From: Pontibacter virosus
GTDB lineage: Bacteria; Bacteroidota; Bacteroidia; Cytophagales; Hymenobacteraceae
Assembly: GCF_003096355.1 (NCBI RefSeq)
Contig: NZ_QEKI01000009.1
Span: 107,943 to 171,942 of the forward strand
DNA length: 64,000 nt
Reading direction: 5' to 3'
Made by a program: the position numbers and the translations under genes. How positions within the stretch are numbered: the first letter of the stretch is position 1; each line of letters opens with the position of its first letter. This document shows positions 42,536 through 51,790 of the stretch, piece by piece. The notes under the pieces were generated by a model. It saw only the letters and a program-made list of their open reading frames with translations, was not told the DNA's origin and ran no database searches.

Positions 42536-44092
42536 ATGAATAGTCTGGCATCATCGGAGCTTGTAACGGCTGGCTGGGTACTCGTACTCGCCTACGCAGG
42601 CATAATCCTGTTTTTTGTAATACGGGGGGCGCTGCGCATCCGCTCCATCTCTGACTATGCTCTCGGCAACGTGGCCTTCTCGCCTGTGGCGGTTGGTCTG
42701 GCGCTGGCTGCCTCTATGACGAGCGCCGCTACCTTCATCATCAACCCGGGTTTTGTGGCACTTTATGGTATAAGTGGCGTTATCTCCATGGCCATTGCCT
42801 TACCTGTTGCGGCACTCGTGTCGCTGGTGGTGCTGACCAAGGGATTCCGCAAAATGGGCACCGCGGTAAAAGCCCAGACCATGGCCCAGTGGATGGGACT
42901 GGTTTACAAAAGCCGCGGTTACGCCATGTTCTTCGCCTTCCTGTCGCTGTTGCTGATTACGTTCATCGTGTTGATCTGTGTGGGCCTCACCAAGGTGCTG
43001 GCCAGCGTGCTAAACCTCAACGAGCTGCACGTGTGCGTAGGCATCGTCGTGTTTGTGTTTGGCTACATGATGTTTGGGGGCGCCAACTCCATGGTCTATA
43101 CCAACATGATCCAGGCGGTGCTGATGCTGATCGTGGCCTTTATTTTACTTGGTTCTGGCTACCAGCATTTCAGCGATGGCGTGCATGGCTTCCTAAATAA
43201 ACTGGCGGCGATCGACCCCTTGCTCGTCTCCCCCACTAACCCGCAGAGCTTTCTCTTCCGCGATAACTTTGAGATCATTTTCTGCCAGATGATCATCGGT
43301 GTGGCCATCGTTTGCCAGCCACACATCATTACCAAGTCGCTATTACTCAAAAGCGAAAAGGACGTGAACATATACCTGTTGACCGGTGTGTTGGCAGAAG
43401 CGCTTTTCTTCCTGGTAGTTTTCGTTGGCCTGTATGCCCGTCTTTCTTTCCCCGATCTGACGGCGAACGGACAGCCGCTGCCGGTAGATGGCATCGTGTC
43501 GGCCTATGTGGTGAAGGAATTTCCGGTATACGTGGGCCTGCTGGTCGTGCTCGGTCTAATCTCGGCGGGGCTCTCTACATTAGAAGGCCTTATCCAGTCG
43601 CTTTCTATTACGATCACCTCCGATATTCTGACTCCTATCGTGGGCAAAAATGTCGCAGCACGAGGTGTGGTAGTAAACCGACTCGTGATCGTAGTGCTGG
43701 CGGCTGTCACCATCTGGCTGACGTTCGACCAATTGCAGAACCCGAACCTGAGCGTGGGCATTTTTGCGCAGAACGGGGTATACGCTTACTTCTCTGCTGC
43801 TTTCGTGCCCGTGCTGTTTGGCATGTTCCTGCGCCGGGTGCCGCTTATTGCCCCGGTGGCGGCATCCATCACTTCGGTGATCGTGCATTTCGGGGTATAT
43901 TACGGCGGACTCACCACTTACATGCAGGCCCCGGTGCGCAACCCAGGTATAGCTGCCGCGCTGGCCATACTGGCTTCGGTGGCAGTGGGACTTATCTTTT
44001 ACTATGCCTTCCGGAAGCCAGCCACTGAGCCGATAACAGAAGACCCTTCACTTTTAACAGAACCAACTTATGAAAGTGAGCTTAAAAACTAA
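42536..44092 (+). CDS. Sodium:solute symporter family protein
   Basis: A 518-residue SSS-family transporter with about 13 membrane segments. The family motif region is ASMTSAATFIINPGFVALYG early on and GLISAGLSTLEGLIQSLSITITSDI later. Likely sodium-coupled uptake of a small organic substrate; the substrate cannot be inferred. It overlaps the start of the hydrolase lipoprotein gene by 23 bases, so they are translationally coupled. Confidence 0.92.
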   Translation: MNSLASSELVTAGWVLVLAYAGIILFFVIRGALRIRSISDYALGNVAFSPVAVGLALAASMTSAATFIINPGFVALYGISGVISMAIALPVAALVSLVVLTKGFRKMGTAVKAQTMAQWMGLVYKSRGYAMFFAFLSLLLITFIVLICVGLTKVLASVLNLNELHVCVGIVVFVFGYMMFGGANSMVYTNMIQAVLMLIVAFILLGSGYQHFSDGVHGFLNKLAAIDPLLVSPTNPQSFLFRDNFEIIFCQMIIGVAIVCQPHIITKSLLLKSEKDVNIYLLTGVLAEALFFLVVFVGLYARLSFPDLTANGQPLPVDGIVSAYVVKEFPVYVGLLVVLGLISAGLSTLEGLIQSLSITITSDILTPIVGKNVAARGVVVNRLVIVVLAAVTIWLTFDQLQNPNLSVGIFAQNGVYAYFSAAFVPVLFGMFLRRVPLIAPVAASITSVIVHFGVYYGGLTTYMQAPVRNPGIAAALAILASVAVGLIFYYAFRKPATEPITEDPSLLTEPTYESELKN

Positions 44093-45104
44093 ACTTATAC
44101 TGGCCTCGCTTGGCCTAATGTACCTGCATACGGCCTGCCAGTCAGCCCAGCCTGCTGCCACCTCAACAGGTATAGACAAGACCACCGAAACCGCAACAGC
44201 CAGCCCCGAGATTGCCACCGTTGCACCGACTGCCGACCCCGTGTTCGAAGGGCTGAACTACAAGCATGCGGTCAAAAAAGTGACGCTGCCCAATGGTATC
44301 AAAATGGCTTATACCGACGAAGGCAAAGGAGCTGAAACGCTGATCTTCATTCACGGATTAGGCAGCTATTTGCCCGCCTGGGATAAGAACGTGGCCGAAT
44401 TGAGCCAGCATTACCGCTGCATCGCCATCGACCTGCCCGGCTATGGCAAGTCCGACAAAACAGGTATAACGGCAGGTATGGCCAGCTACGCTGCTGATGT
44501 GCTGGCCCTGATGGATGCGCTGCAACTGAAGCAAGCCACACTAGTGGGACACTCTATGGGCGGGCAGATCGCCATCACGGCCGCCTTGAAAGAGCCCCAG
44601 CGCGTCAAGCATTTAATACTGGCCGCCCCGGCAGGTATAGAAACCTTCACCGAGCAGCAAAAACAGCTTTTCAAGATGACCGTGACGCCGGAGAGCGTGC
44701 AGAAAACCACCCCGGAGCAAGTGGTAGCTAATTTTAAAATGAACTTCCACCAGATGCCAGGGGATGTGCAGTATATGATCGACGACCGCCTGAAAATGGT
44801 TGAGTCGGCTGAATTCGGGGCTTACAGTACGGCTGTGGCTGGCAGCGTGGCCGCCATGGTCGACGAGCCGGTGTACGAACAACTGCCGCAGGTGCAGGTG
44901 CCGACGCTCATCATCTTCGGCAGTAATGACGCGCTTATACCTAACCGCTACCTGAACCCCAACCTAACCACCCAGGCCGTAGCCGAAAACGCGCGCGAGC
45001 GCATTCCCAACAGCCAACTGGTGCTGCTGCCCGAAGCAGGGCATTTCCTGCAGTACGAGCAGGCGGGCGCTTTTAACAAAACGATCCGGGATTTTCTGAA
45101 ATAG
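44070..45104 (+). CDS. Alpha/beta hydrolase lipoprotein
   Basis: A 344-residue exported hydrolase. The signal ends YLHTAC, a plausible lipobox. The hydrolase core has HGLGSYLPAWD, the nucleophile elbow GHSMGG (Ser near residue 158), acid in FGSNDALIP and His in AGHFLQYE. The start lies inside the symporter gene. Coupled expression suggests it could release the transported molecule from a larger ester or lactone; this is inference. Confidence 0.88.
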   Translation: MKVSLKTKLILASLGLMYLHTACQSAQPAATSTGIDKTTETATASPEIATVAPTADPVFEGLNYKHAVKKVTLPNGIKMAYTDEGKGAETLIFIHGLGSYLPAWDKNVAELSQHYRCIAIDLPGYGKSDKTGITAGMASYAADVLALMDALQLKQATLVGHSMGGQIAITAALKEPQRVKHLILAAPAGIETFTEQQKQLFKMTVTPESVQKTTPEQVVANFKMNFHQMPGDVQYMIDDRLKMVESAEFGAYSTAVAGSVAAMVDEPVYEQLPQVQVPTLIIFGSNDALIPNRYLNPNLTTQAVAENARERIPNSQLVLLPEAGHFLQYEQAGAFNKTIRDFLK

Positions 45105-45142
45105 CATCTAAACCTTAACCTTTAATATCTAACCTAATTATC

Positions 45143-47644
45143 ATGAAAAAAATTTACTCTCTCCTGTTCGCACTCCTTGCAGTGACACAGGTGGCACTGG
45201 CCCAAAGCGGCAGTGTGCGAGGCCGCGTGCTCGGGGCCGATACCAGGGAGCCCCTGACGGGTGCCACAGTTTTGCTTGAAGGAACCACGAAAGGCGCCTC
45301 CACCAATGCCGCCGGCGAGTTCAGTATTATGGATGTACCGGCCGGCACCTACAACATGCGTATTTCTTATGTAGGCTATACCTTCCCAAGACAATCCATC
45401 ACGGTTAGCTCTGGTGGCACAACCGACATCGGCACTGTGACCATGAACACTACTCAGGTAGTAGGCGAAGAGATTGTGGTAACGGCTTCCCGCCGCCCGG
45501 AGAAACTCACCGAGGCGCCCGCCGCCATCAGCGTGATATCCACGCGCGACCTGACCGAGCTGCCTTCTTTTAACGTGGGTGAGTTGCTCAACAAGGTGCA
45601 GGGGGTGGAAGTAGTGCGCTCTGGGGTGGCCGGTATCGGTATCAACGCCCGCGGCTTCAACAATGCCTTCAACGTAAAGATGTTCCAGCTCACCGACGGC
45701 CGTAACTCCATGCTGCCGGGCGGTACCGGCCTTCCGGCCGGTGTTTACAATACCGTGATCAAAGAAGACATTGAGCGTGTGGAAGTGATTCTGGGTCCGT
45801 CTTCGGCGCTTTATGGCCCGAACGCACACAACGGTATCATCAACACGATCACCAAAGACCCACGTCGTCATCCGGGCACCACCGTTACGCTGGGTGCCGG
45901 TAACCAAAGCGTTCTCTCGGCCCGCGCCCGCCATGCCGGGGTGATCAACAGCAAGTTTGCCTATAAAGTGAATGCAGAATACACGCAGGGCAAAGACTTT
46001 GAATTCATCGACACCGTTTACAATGCCACCCTGGGTGCCTTGCCTGAGTATGATGTGGATTTTAACTTCAACTTCAAGCGGGCCAGCGCCGCCGTGTATT
46101 ACAGCCCGACCCAGAACATGGATGTGATCTTGGACTACGGTATCGGACAAGGCTCTAACATTGGCGTGACCAACAACGGCCGCAACCAGATCGACGGCTG
46201 GACTTTCCAGTACCTGCACGGCCGCATTGTGACGCCACGCATCTTTGCACAGGTATACAACACCTGGAACGATGCCGGTGACACCTACCAGATCAACGCC
46301 CGCACCAACAATTACTATACCTTGCGTGCCTTGGGTCAGTCGCAGGAAGTGGCACACGAAAAGTCCAAGACAGGTGCCGCCAGAGGGGAGCTATACCCTA
46401 ACTCGCCGGCCATCGCTTTCCCGGGCTTCATCGACAAGAGCCACCGCCTGAACGGAGAGGTGCAGTACAACAACAGCTACGGTGGTTTTGATATCGTAAC
46501 CGGCCTTAGTTTCCAGCGCGACGTGGCCTACAGCCGCCAAACCTACCTCGATGACCGCAACGGCGACATCATCCTGAACCAGTACGGGGCTGTTGCCCAG
46601 ATCGAGCGCGGCCTGGGTGACCGTGTACGCGCTGTGGTGGGTGCCCGCCTCGACCGCCATGACAACTACGGCACGCAGTTCAGCCCGAAAGCCGCCCTGA
46701 CGCTCAACGCGCTGGCCGGTACTTTCAGAGCCACTTACGGTCGCGCCTATGCGGCCCCTTCTATCCAGTTCCAGGAGTTTTACCTGAACAACGGTGCCCT
46801 GGCCATTCTGGGTAGCGGCGCCGGCCTGACCATACAGAACACCGAAACTGGTGCCACCCGAGAGATTCCGAAACTGGAGCCGGAGCGTGTGCAGACCTTC
46901 GAATTGGGTTACAAAGGCACCCCGACCGACAAGTTTTATGTGGACTTGAGCACCTGGTATTCTATGTCTGAGGATTTTATCTCGCCTCTTACCGGTATCA
47001 CCCCGATTATGGGCAAAGAAAAAGTGATTCGCAAAGGCACTGAAGACGTAACGGAAGCCGCTTCTAACGCGCTGAACTACTACCTCACCTACCTGAACTA
47101 TGGTAACGTGAACTCCTGGGGTACTGACCTTGGCCTGAACTACTACCTGAACAATAACTTCAGCGTCGGCGCCAAGTACTCTTACTTCAACTCTGACATT
47201 ACGGACCGCGACAACCTGGACAACGATGCGAACGGCGACGGCAAAGTGGTTCCTGCCGAAAGCAGCCTCAACGCACCGAAGCACCGCTACAATTTCAACT
47301 TCACGGCCCGCGACCTGTTCAACAACAAGTTCTTCGGCTCTGTGAACGTGCGCATCCTGCCGGAGTATGACTTCTATTCCGGTTCGCAGGTGGCAGCTAA
47401 AGAAAATGCAAATAAGCGCGTGGCACCGCTCCTTTACAATTACGGACCGCTGGGTGGCTTTACCTCTGTGGACGTGAGCGCTGGCTACCGTTTCACGCAG
47501 ATGATCACACTGGGTGCCAGCGTATCCAACCTGTTCAATACTGAGCAGCGCGAGTTTGTGGGTTCACCGGTGATCGGCCGCCTGTACTCAGCTGAACTGC
47601 GCTTCGACTTCGGTGGCAAAAAAGACAAAAACGACGTTAGGTAG
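45143..47644 (+). CDS. TonB-dependent receptor with CarboxypepD-like N-terminus
   Basis: An 833-residue outer-membrane receptor. Signal peptide to ALAQ, then a carboxypeptidase-regulatory-like domain (about 22-100: GRVLGADTREPLTGATVLLEG...), plug domain (about 115-225, with LNKVQGVEVVRSGVAGIGINARGF and GPSSALYG) and barrel ending in the aromatic FDFGG before a short charged tail. There is no SusD partner downstream, so this is a stand-alone receptor; substrate could be a siderophore, cofactor or glycan. It follows the symporter/hydrolase pair after 38 bases and may be coexpressed. Confidence 0.93.
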   Translation: MKKIYSLLFALLAVTQVALAQSGSVRGRVLGADTREPLTGATVLLEGTTKGASTNAAGEFSIMDVPAGTYNMRISYVGYTFPRQSITVSSGGTTDIGTVTMNTTQVVGEEIVVTASRRPEKLTEAPAAISVISTRDLTELPSFNVGELLNKVQGVEVVRSGVAGIGINARGFNNAFNVKMFQLTDGRNSMLPGGTGLPAGVYNTVIKEDIERVEVILGPSSALYGPNAHNGIINTITKDPRRHPGTTVTLGAGNQSVLSARARHAGVINSKFAYKVNAEYTQGKDFEFIDTVYNATLGALPEYDVDFNFNFKRASAAVYYSPTQNMDVILDYGIGQGSNIGVTNNGRNQIDGWTFQYLHGRIVTPRIFAQVYNTWNDAGDTYQINARTNNYYTLRALGQSQEVAHEKSKTGAARGELYPNSPAIAFPGFIDKSHRLNGEVQYNNSYGGFDIVTGLSFQRDVAYSRQTYLDDRNGDIILNQYGAVAQIERGLGDRVRAVVGARLDRHDNYGTQFSPKAALTLNALAGTFRATYGRAYAAPSIQFQEFYLNNGALAILGSGAGLTIQNTETGATREIPKLEPERVQTFELGYKGTPTDKFYVDLSTWYSMSEDFISPLTGITPIMGKEKVIRKGTEDVTEAASNALNYYLTYLNYGNVNSWGTDLGLNYYLNNNFSVGAKYSYFNSDITDRDNLDNDANGDGKVVPAESSLNAPKHRYNFNFTARDLFNNKFFGSVNVRILPEYDFYSGSQVAAKENANKRVAPLLYNYGPLGGFTSVDVSAGYRFTQMITLGASVSNLFNTEQREFVGSPVIGRLYSAELRFDFGGKKDKNDVR

Positions 47645-47662
47645 ATTAGATTAAGGTGAAGG

Positions 47663-47694
47663 CAGGGCGCCCCGCAAGGGCGCTCTGTTTTTTT
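47663..47694 (+). terminator. Terminator after the TonB-dependent receptor
   Basis: A GC-rich stem (CAGGGCGCCC at 47663-47672 with GGGCGCTCTG at 47678-47687, one mismatch) followed by seven T. Confidence 0.88.
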
Positions 47695-47724
47695 GCCTGA
47701 TATTTTTCATTTACATTTTTGAAC

Positions 47725-48492
47725 ATGAAGAACGCAATCATTACAGGTGGCACGAGTGGCATTGGCTTAGGTATAGCCCGACTTTTTGCCAAACAGGGGT
47801 ATAATTTGATCTTAAACGGTCTGGAGAAAAACGGCCGGCAGATCGCCGATGACCTGGCACAGGAGTACAACATAAAGGTCATGTTCTCGTCGGCCAACAT
47901 GCAGCAGCCGGAGCAAATCCGGGAGATGGTGCAGCAGGCAGAGCAGGAGTTTGGGCAAGTGGATGTACTCATCAACAATGCAGGTATACAGTATGTCGCT
48001 CCGGTCGATGAATTTCCGGAAGATCGCTGGGATGCTATCATCGCCATTAACATGTCGGCTACTTTCCATGCTTCCAAAGCCGTGTGGCCAGGTATGAAAG
48101 CCCAAGGATTCGGACGGATCATCAACATTGCATCGGCGCATGCGCTGCGTGCTTCCGAGTTTAAGGTGGCTTATGTGGCCGCTAAACACGGGGTGGCAGG
48201 TATAACGAAAGTGTTGGCATTGGAAGGCGCCCCGCACGGTATTACGTGCAACGCCATCTGCCCGGGCTATGTGCGCACTCCGCTGGTAGAGGCCCAGATC
48301 GCTGACCAGGCACGAGCGCACCAAATGTCTGAAACAGAAGTGATCGAGAAGGTGATGCTCAAAAAGCAACCTATCAAGCAGTTTGTGGAAGTGGAGGCGC
48401 TCGGCAACCTGGCGCTATACCTTGCCTCCGATTCAGCGAGCCAACTGACAGGCGCCATGCTCCCGGTAGATGGTGGCTGGTCTGCGCAATAG
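47725..48492 (+). CDS. Short-chain dehydrogenase, 3-hydroxybutyrate dehydrogenase-like
   Basis: A 255-residue SDR from the ATG at 47725 (a TTG two codons earlier is possible). NAD-binding GGTSGIG at 8-14, NNAG at about 83, catalytic Ser in NIASAHALRAS and YVAAK (Tyr and Lys). The segments SAHALRASEFKVAYVAAKHG and ICPGYVRTPLVEAQI match 3-hydroxybutyrate dehydrogenases, which interconvert 3-hydroxybutyrate and acetoacetate. Confidence 0.88.
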   Translation: MKNAIITGGTSGIGLGIARLFAKQGYNLILNGLEKNGRQIADDLAQEYNIKVMFSSANMQQPEQIREMVQQAEQEFGQVDVLINNAGIQYVAPVDEFPEDRWDAIIAINMSATFHASKAVWPGMKAQGFGRIINIASAHALRASEFKVAYVAAKHGVAGITKVLALEGAPHGITCNAICPGYVRTPLVEAQIADQARAHQMSETEVIEKVMLKKQPIKQFVEVEALGNLALYLASDSASQLTGAMLPVDGGWSAQ

Positions 48493-48796
48493 GCTCCTCA
48501 GAGAACGCTATACCTGCTATTGCAATCAGGTATAATGCATCTTAACGGTATGGCTATACCTGACTACAAAGGGCAGGTATCCCGTTAATAGGTGCCTTTG
48601 GTAGGCGAAGCAGCTGGAATCAGCAAACTTTATGCATCAGCATGATTTTGTTTACTTTACATTATTCTGTCTGGCCGTTTTCCAACATTCCTATACCTTG
48701 TCCGAGGGTTTTATACCTGAGCAAACTTCAGTTGATCTTAAAGCAAAAGCCCCGGCTCTCTCAGGAGTGCCGGGGCTTTTATTTGACTTTAATTTA
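48493..48796. other. Convergent intergenic region with GGTATAG motifs and a terminator
   Basis: Contains CTATACC/GGTATA-type motifs near 48511, 48531, 48553 and 48690, and the shared terminator at its right end. No gene seen. Confidence 0.5.
48745..48780. terminator. Bidirectional terminator, dehydrogenase and OmpA-like genes
   Basis: A 12-bp perfect stem (AAAAGCCCCGGC at 48745-48756 with its complement at 48769-48780), loop of 12, flanked by A- and T-rich bases. Confidence 0.9.
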
Positions 48797-50791
48797 TTAC
48801 TTACCGATGATCTTGAATTCGGTGCGGCGGTTCACCTGGTGATCTTCCTCCGAACACTCCACAAAGTCAGCGCACTTGTTACGCAGCCTGGTCTCGCCGT
48901 AGCCTTTCGCCACCATTCTGCTACGCTCTATACCTTTCGACACAATGTAGTCGACGGCAGCCTGAGCTCTGCGCTCCGACAGGTCCTGGTTGTACTTGCG
49001 GGTCTGGCGGCTATCCGTGTGCGAGCTAAGCTCGATGCGGATCGTCGGGTTGGCCTTCAGAATACGCACCAGTTTGTCCAGTTCGATGGCCGCATCCGGA
49101 CGGATATCATGCTTGTCGAGGTCGTAGAAAATGTTTTCCAGCACAATAGGCACGTTCGGTGTGTCACGGTACATGATCATCTCCACTAGCAGCGAGTCTA
49201 TGCTGAAGCGGCAATCCGGCGTAAAGAGGATCGTCTGGGTCAGGTACCCTTTCTTACTACCACGGATGGTGTACTGCATGCCCGCCTCCACTTTGTAATT
49301 GAAGTTACCGGTTGAGTCGGAGTGTGTCTCCACCATCGAGCCTACGTTTTCTTCAAACAGCTGAAGGAGCACATTGTCTACCATTACGCGTTTCTTGATG
49401 TGCGTGCCCGGCTGATCTACCGTTTCGTACGTCTGGCCCACCAGTGTACACTCTACGTTCACTTCTCTGAATTTGTAGATATTGTCGTAGCCCGATTCGC
49501 TCGTTCTGCCAGAAGACAACCAGCCCTTAGTACCTGAGCTGTCTACCACTATACCTAAGTCGTCGCGCGACGTGTTAAGCGGATACATCAGGTTGTGCAC
49601 GCGTGTCCAACTGCCATGCTCTCCCTCCGCTCTAAAGATGTCTAGTCCGCCAAGGCCTACGTGCCCGTCAGACGAGAAATAGAGTTTGCCATCGCCGCCA
49701 ATGCTCGGGAAGCTTTCACGACCACTTGTGTTAATTATTTCGCCTGCATTTACGGGTTCGCCCCAGTTTCCATCTGGCTGTCGCTCGCAATAGTAGATGT
49801 CAGTCTCGCCCTTCCCTCCCGGCATATCCGACACAAAGTAGAGCACTTTTCCATCTGGGGTTATGGCCGGGTGACCAACCGAGTACTCTTGTGGCTTGTT
49901 ATACTTGAAAGGTTTTACATCAACCCATTCATCGCCATTGCGACGCGCCATAAAGATCTCATGGCGGTTAATGTTCCCAGTTCCTTTACCATCGCCTCTA
50001 TTCACCCAGCTGGTAGGATCCGTGTTCACTTTGCTCTGGCTACGCTTCACACTATTGGTTCTGGTAAAGTATAGGGTGTTTTCCTTTGGCAGGAAAGATG
50101 CCGGTCCGTTGTGAAAGTCTGTATTGATCTCTTTGCTAAGTGGGTTTGGCTCGCTCCAGGTAGAGTCTTCGTTCATGCTCGCGTAGTACAGCTGAACGAA
50201 GCCATTGCCTGTCCAGTTAAAGCGCTCTTTTTTCTTACTGTCGTCTGTCGGGAGTCTGTCTGAAGAGAACACCATGTCGCCATTGGGCAGCTGAATTGGG
50301 CTGAAGTCAACACCAGAAGAATTTAGTTTCTGCTCAACAGCGATTTCATAAGAGAGTGGCCTGTTGGTCCAGAACATAGCCGTATCGCAGGAAGCTGCCT
50401 GTTTCATAGCCATGGATGCCTGCTCCGGCACACGGCGGGCATAGCTGGTATACAGTTCTTTCGCCTTCTCGTAGTTGCCGTTGCGTTTGGCTGCTTCGGC
50501 ATAGTAGTAGATGCTGGCCGATGCTATATTTTCAAAGCCAGAGGCCTGGGCATACCAGAATTCGGCTTCCTTGCTGTTGTTCATCAGGCGGTAGCTGTCT
50601 GCAATGCGCTCGAGCAGATAAGCGTCCGGCTCCTTGCGCTCCATTAGCTTTTTGTAAGCATCGAGTGCCAGGGCGTATTCAAAGCTGTTAAAGTATTTGT
50701 CAGCCTCCTTCATCTCTTTTTTCTGCGCTGCGAGTGGCTGCGCGCATAGTGTTGCCAGAAGAATCAGTAGGTATAGGAATCGTAATCTCAT
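48797..50791 (-). CDS. PorE-like OmpA-family protein of a T9SS cargo module
   Basis: A 664-residue envelope protein. Signal peptide ending PLAAQ; TPR-like helices at about 24-130 (ADKYFNSFEYALALDAYKKL); PD40/WD40-like propeller at about 150-430 with repeated DGKVLYFVSD and DGKLYFSSDGH; a carboxypeptidase-regulatory-like segment at about 450-530; and an OmpA peptidoglycan-binding domain at the C-terminus (NIFYDLDKHDIRPDA, then LSERRAQAAVDYIVSKG). The domain order TPR-propeller-CRD-OmpA is that of PorE of the type IX system, which ties the secretion machinery to peptidoglycan. Here it follows a PorP/SprF gene, suggesting a dedicated copy for this module. Confidence 0.9.
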   Translation of the reverse strand: MRLRFLYLLILLATLCAQPLAAQKKEMKEADKYFNSFEYALALDAYKKLMERKEPDAYLLERIADSYRLMNNSKEAEFWYAQASGFENIASASIYYYAEAAKRNGNYEKAKELYTSYARRVPEQASMAMKQAASCDTAMFWTNRPLSYEIAVEQKLNSSGVDFSPIQLPNGDMVFSSDRLPTDDSKKKERFNWTGNGFVQLYYASMNEDSTWSEPNPLSKEINTDFHNGPASFLPKENTLYFTRTNSVKRSQSKVNTDPTSWVNRGDGKGTGNINRHEIFMARRNGDEWVDVKPFKYNKPQEYSVGHPAITPDGKVLYFVSDMPGGKGETDIYYCERQPDGNWGEPVNAGEIINTSGRESFPSIGGDGKLYFSSDGHVGLGGLDIFRAEGEHGSWTRVHNLMYPLNTSRDDLGIVVDSSGTKGWLSSGRTSESGYDNIYKFREVNVECTLVGQTYETVDQPGTHIKKRVMVDNVLLQLFEENVGSMVETHSDSTGNFNYKVEAGMQYTIRGSKKGYLTQTILFTPDCRFSIDSLLVEMIMYRDTPNVPIVLENIFYDLDKHDIRPDAAIELDKLVRILKANPTIRIELSSHTDSRQTRKYNQDLSERRAQAAVDYIVSKGIERSRMVAKGYGETRLRNKCADFVECSEEDHQVNRRTEFKIIGK

Positions 50792-50810
50792 GTCTGCTTT
50801 CTGGGTGAAA

Positions 50811-51764
50811 TTAGAAGTATCGTGGGGTCAGCATTCGGTTGTCCTGCTTCTTGAAGAAGGAGTAGCCTAATGAAATTTCGTGGCTGGCATGCTGGCGTAG
50901 GGCGTTCAGGCTCACATCGTAAGAATAGCCCAGTCGCAGCTTAGGCGTCACATACAGCTGTGCGATGGCAGCCCATGCGTTGCGGCGGTCCAGCTCGTAT
51001 TCGTCAGAGTAGTTGCTGTGCACTTTCACGGCCGTACGGTAAGAACCTCCCAACCAAATGCGCTCTCCCAGCAGGAAAAAGGCATTCAGGTCCAGGCTAG
51101 TCGGGCTGTTGAAATCCTCTTTCACCAGAAAACTCGGCTTGAAAATAAGCGCCGATGAAAGATCCAGTACATAGCCCGCTGAAAGGAAGTAATGCCGGTT
51201 CGGCATGGTTACCTCCAGCTTGTCACCTCCCGTGTTGATCAGGTTGGCGACTGAAAGACCCGTGTAAAAACGTTCCGTGTTGAAAAAGGCCCCAATTCGA
51301 AAATCCGGCATCAGCTCTGAAACACGACCTGGGTTTAGCGCCTGATCAGGTCTCGTGTTGCCCGTGTTTAGCTTCGTGCCGTCGAGGGTATACTGCGCAA
51401 GGCCTGCTGCAAAGCCGAGTGCCAGCTTTGCGGTTTCGCTCATCCGCAGTCGCACAGCCAGGTTGCCGTGTAACCCCATCTGGCGCTGTGCTCCCAGCTC
51501 GTCATTCATAGCATTCAGGCCAAAACCCAGTAGGCCGCTGCGCGAAGAGCCGTCCACACTAAAGGTTTGTGTGGTGGGTGCCCCCTCTATACCTACCCAC
51601 TGGCTGCGGTGGGTCAGGTTGGCGTTTATAATCTCCTTGCTACCCGCATAGGCCGGGTTGATGATCAGCTCGTTGAAGATGTACTGTGTGTATTGCGGTG
51701 CCTGCTGCGCGTAGCCTTTCCAGGACAGCAGCAGTAACACCAGAAGTACCCCTAATTTTCGCAT
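50811..51764 (-). CDS. PorP/SprF-family type IX secretion membrane protein
   Basis: A 317-residue outer-membrane barrel; I prefer the ATG at 51764 over the GTG at 51773. Signal peptide ending KGYAQ, then the family signature NELIINPAYAGS and HRSQWVGIEGAP. PorP/SprF proteins are needed for secretion or surface attachment of type B cargo, often the one encoded next to them. The cognate cargo here is the 1398-residue protein 26 bases upstream. Confidence 0.93.
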   Translation of the reverse strand: MRKLGVLLVLLLLSWKGYAQQAPQYTQYIFNELIINPAYAGSKEIINANLTHRSQWVGIEGAPTTQTFSVDGSSRSGLLGFGLNAMNDELGAQRQMGLHGNLAVRLRMSETAKLALGFAAGLAQYTLDGTKLNTGNTRPDQALNPGRVSELMPDFRIGAFFNTERFYTGLSVANLINTGGDKLEVTMPNRHYFLSAGYVLDLSSALIFKPSFLVKEDFNSPTSLDLNAFFLLGERIWLGGSYRTAVKVHSNYSDEYELDRRNAWAAIAQLYVTPKLRLGYSYDVSLNALRQHASHEISLGYSFFKKQDNRMLTPRYF

Positions 51765-51790
51765 GGTAATCACTTAATTCGTTTGTTTTC

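Noticed and set aside
45134..46357. 407-codon open frame antisense to the TonB-dependent receptor
   Set aside because: It mirrors the high-GC third positions of the receptor, has no recognisable domain, and covers its signal peptide and plug on the other strand.
46391..47284. 297-codon antisense frame in the receptor barrel
   Set aside because: Same reason; low-complexity composition typical of shadow frames.
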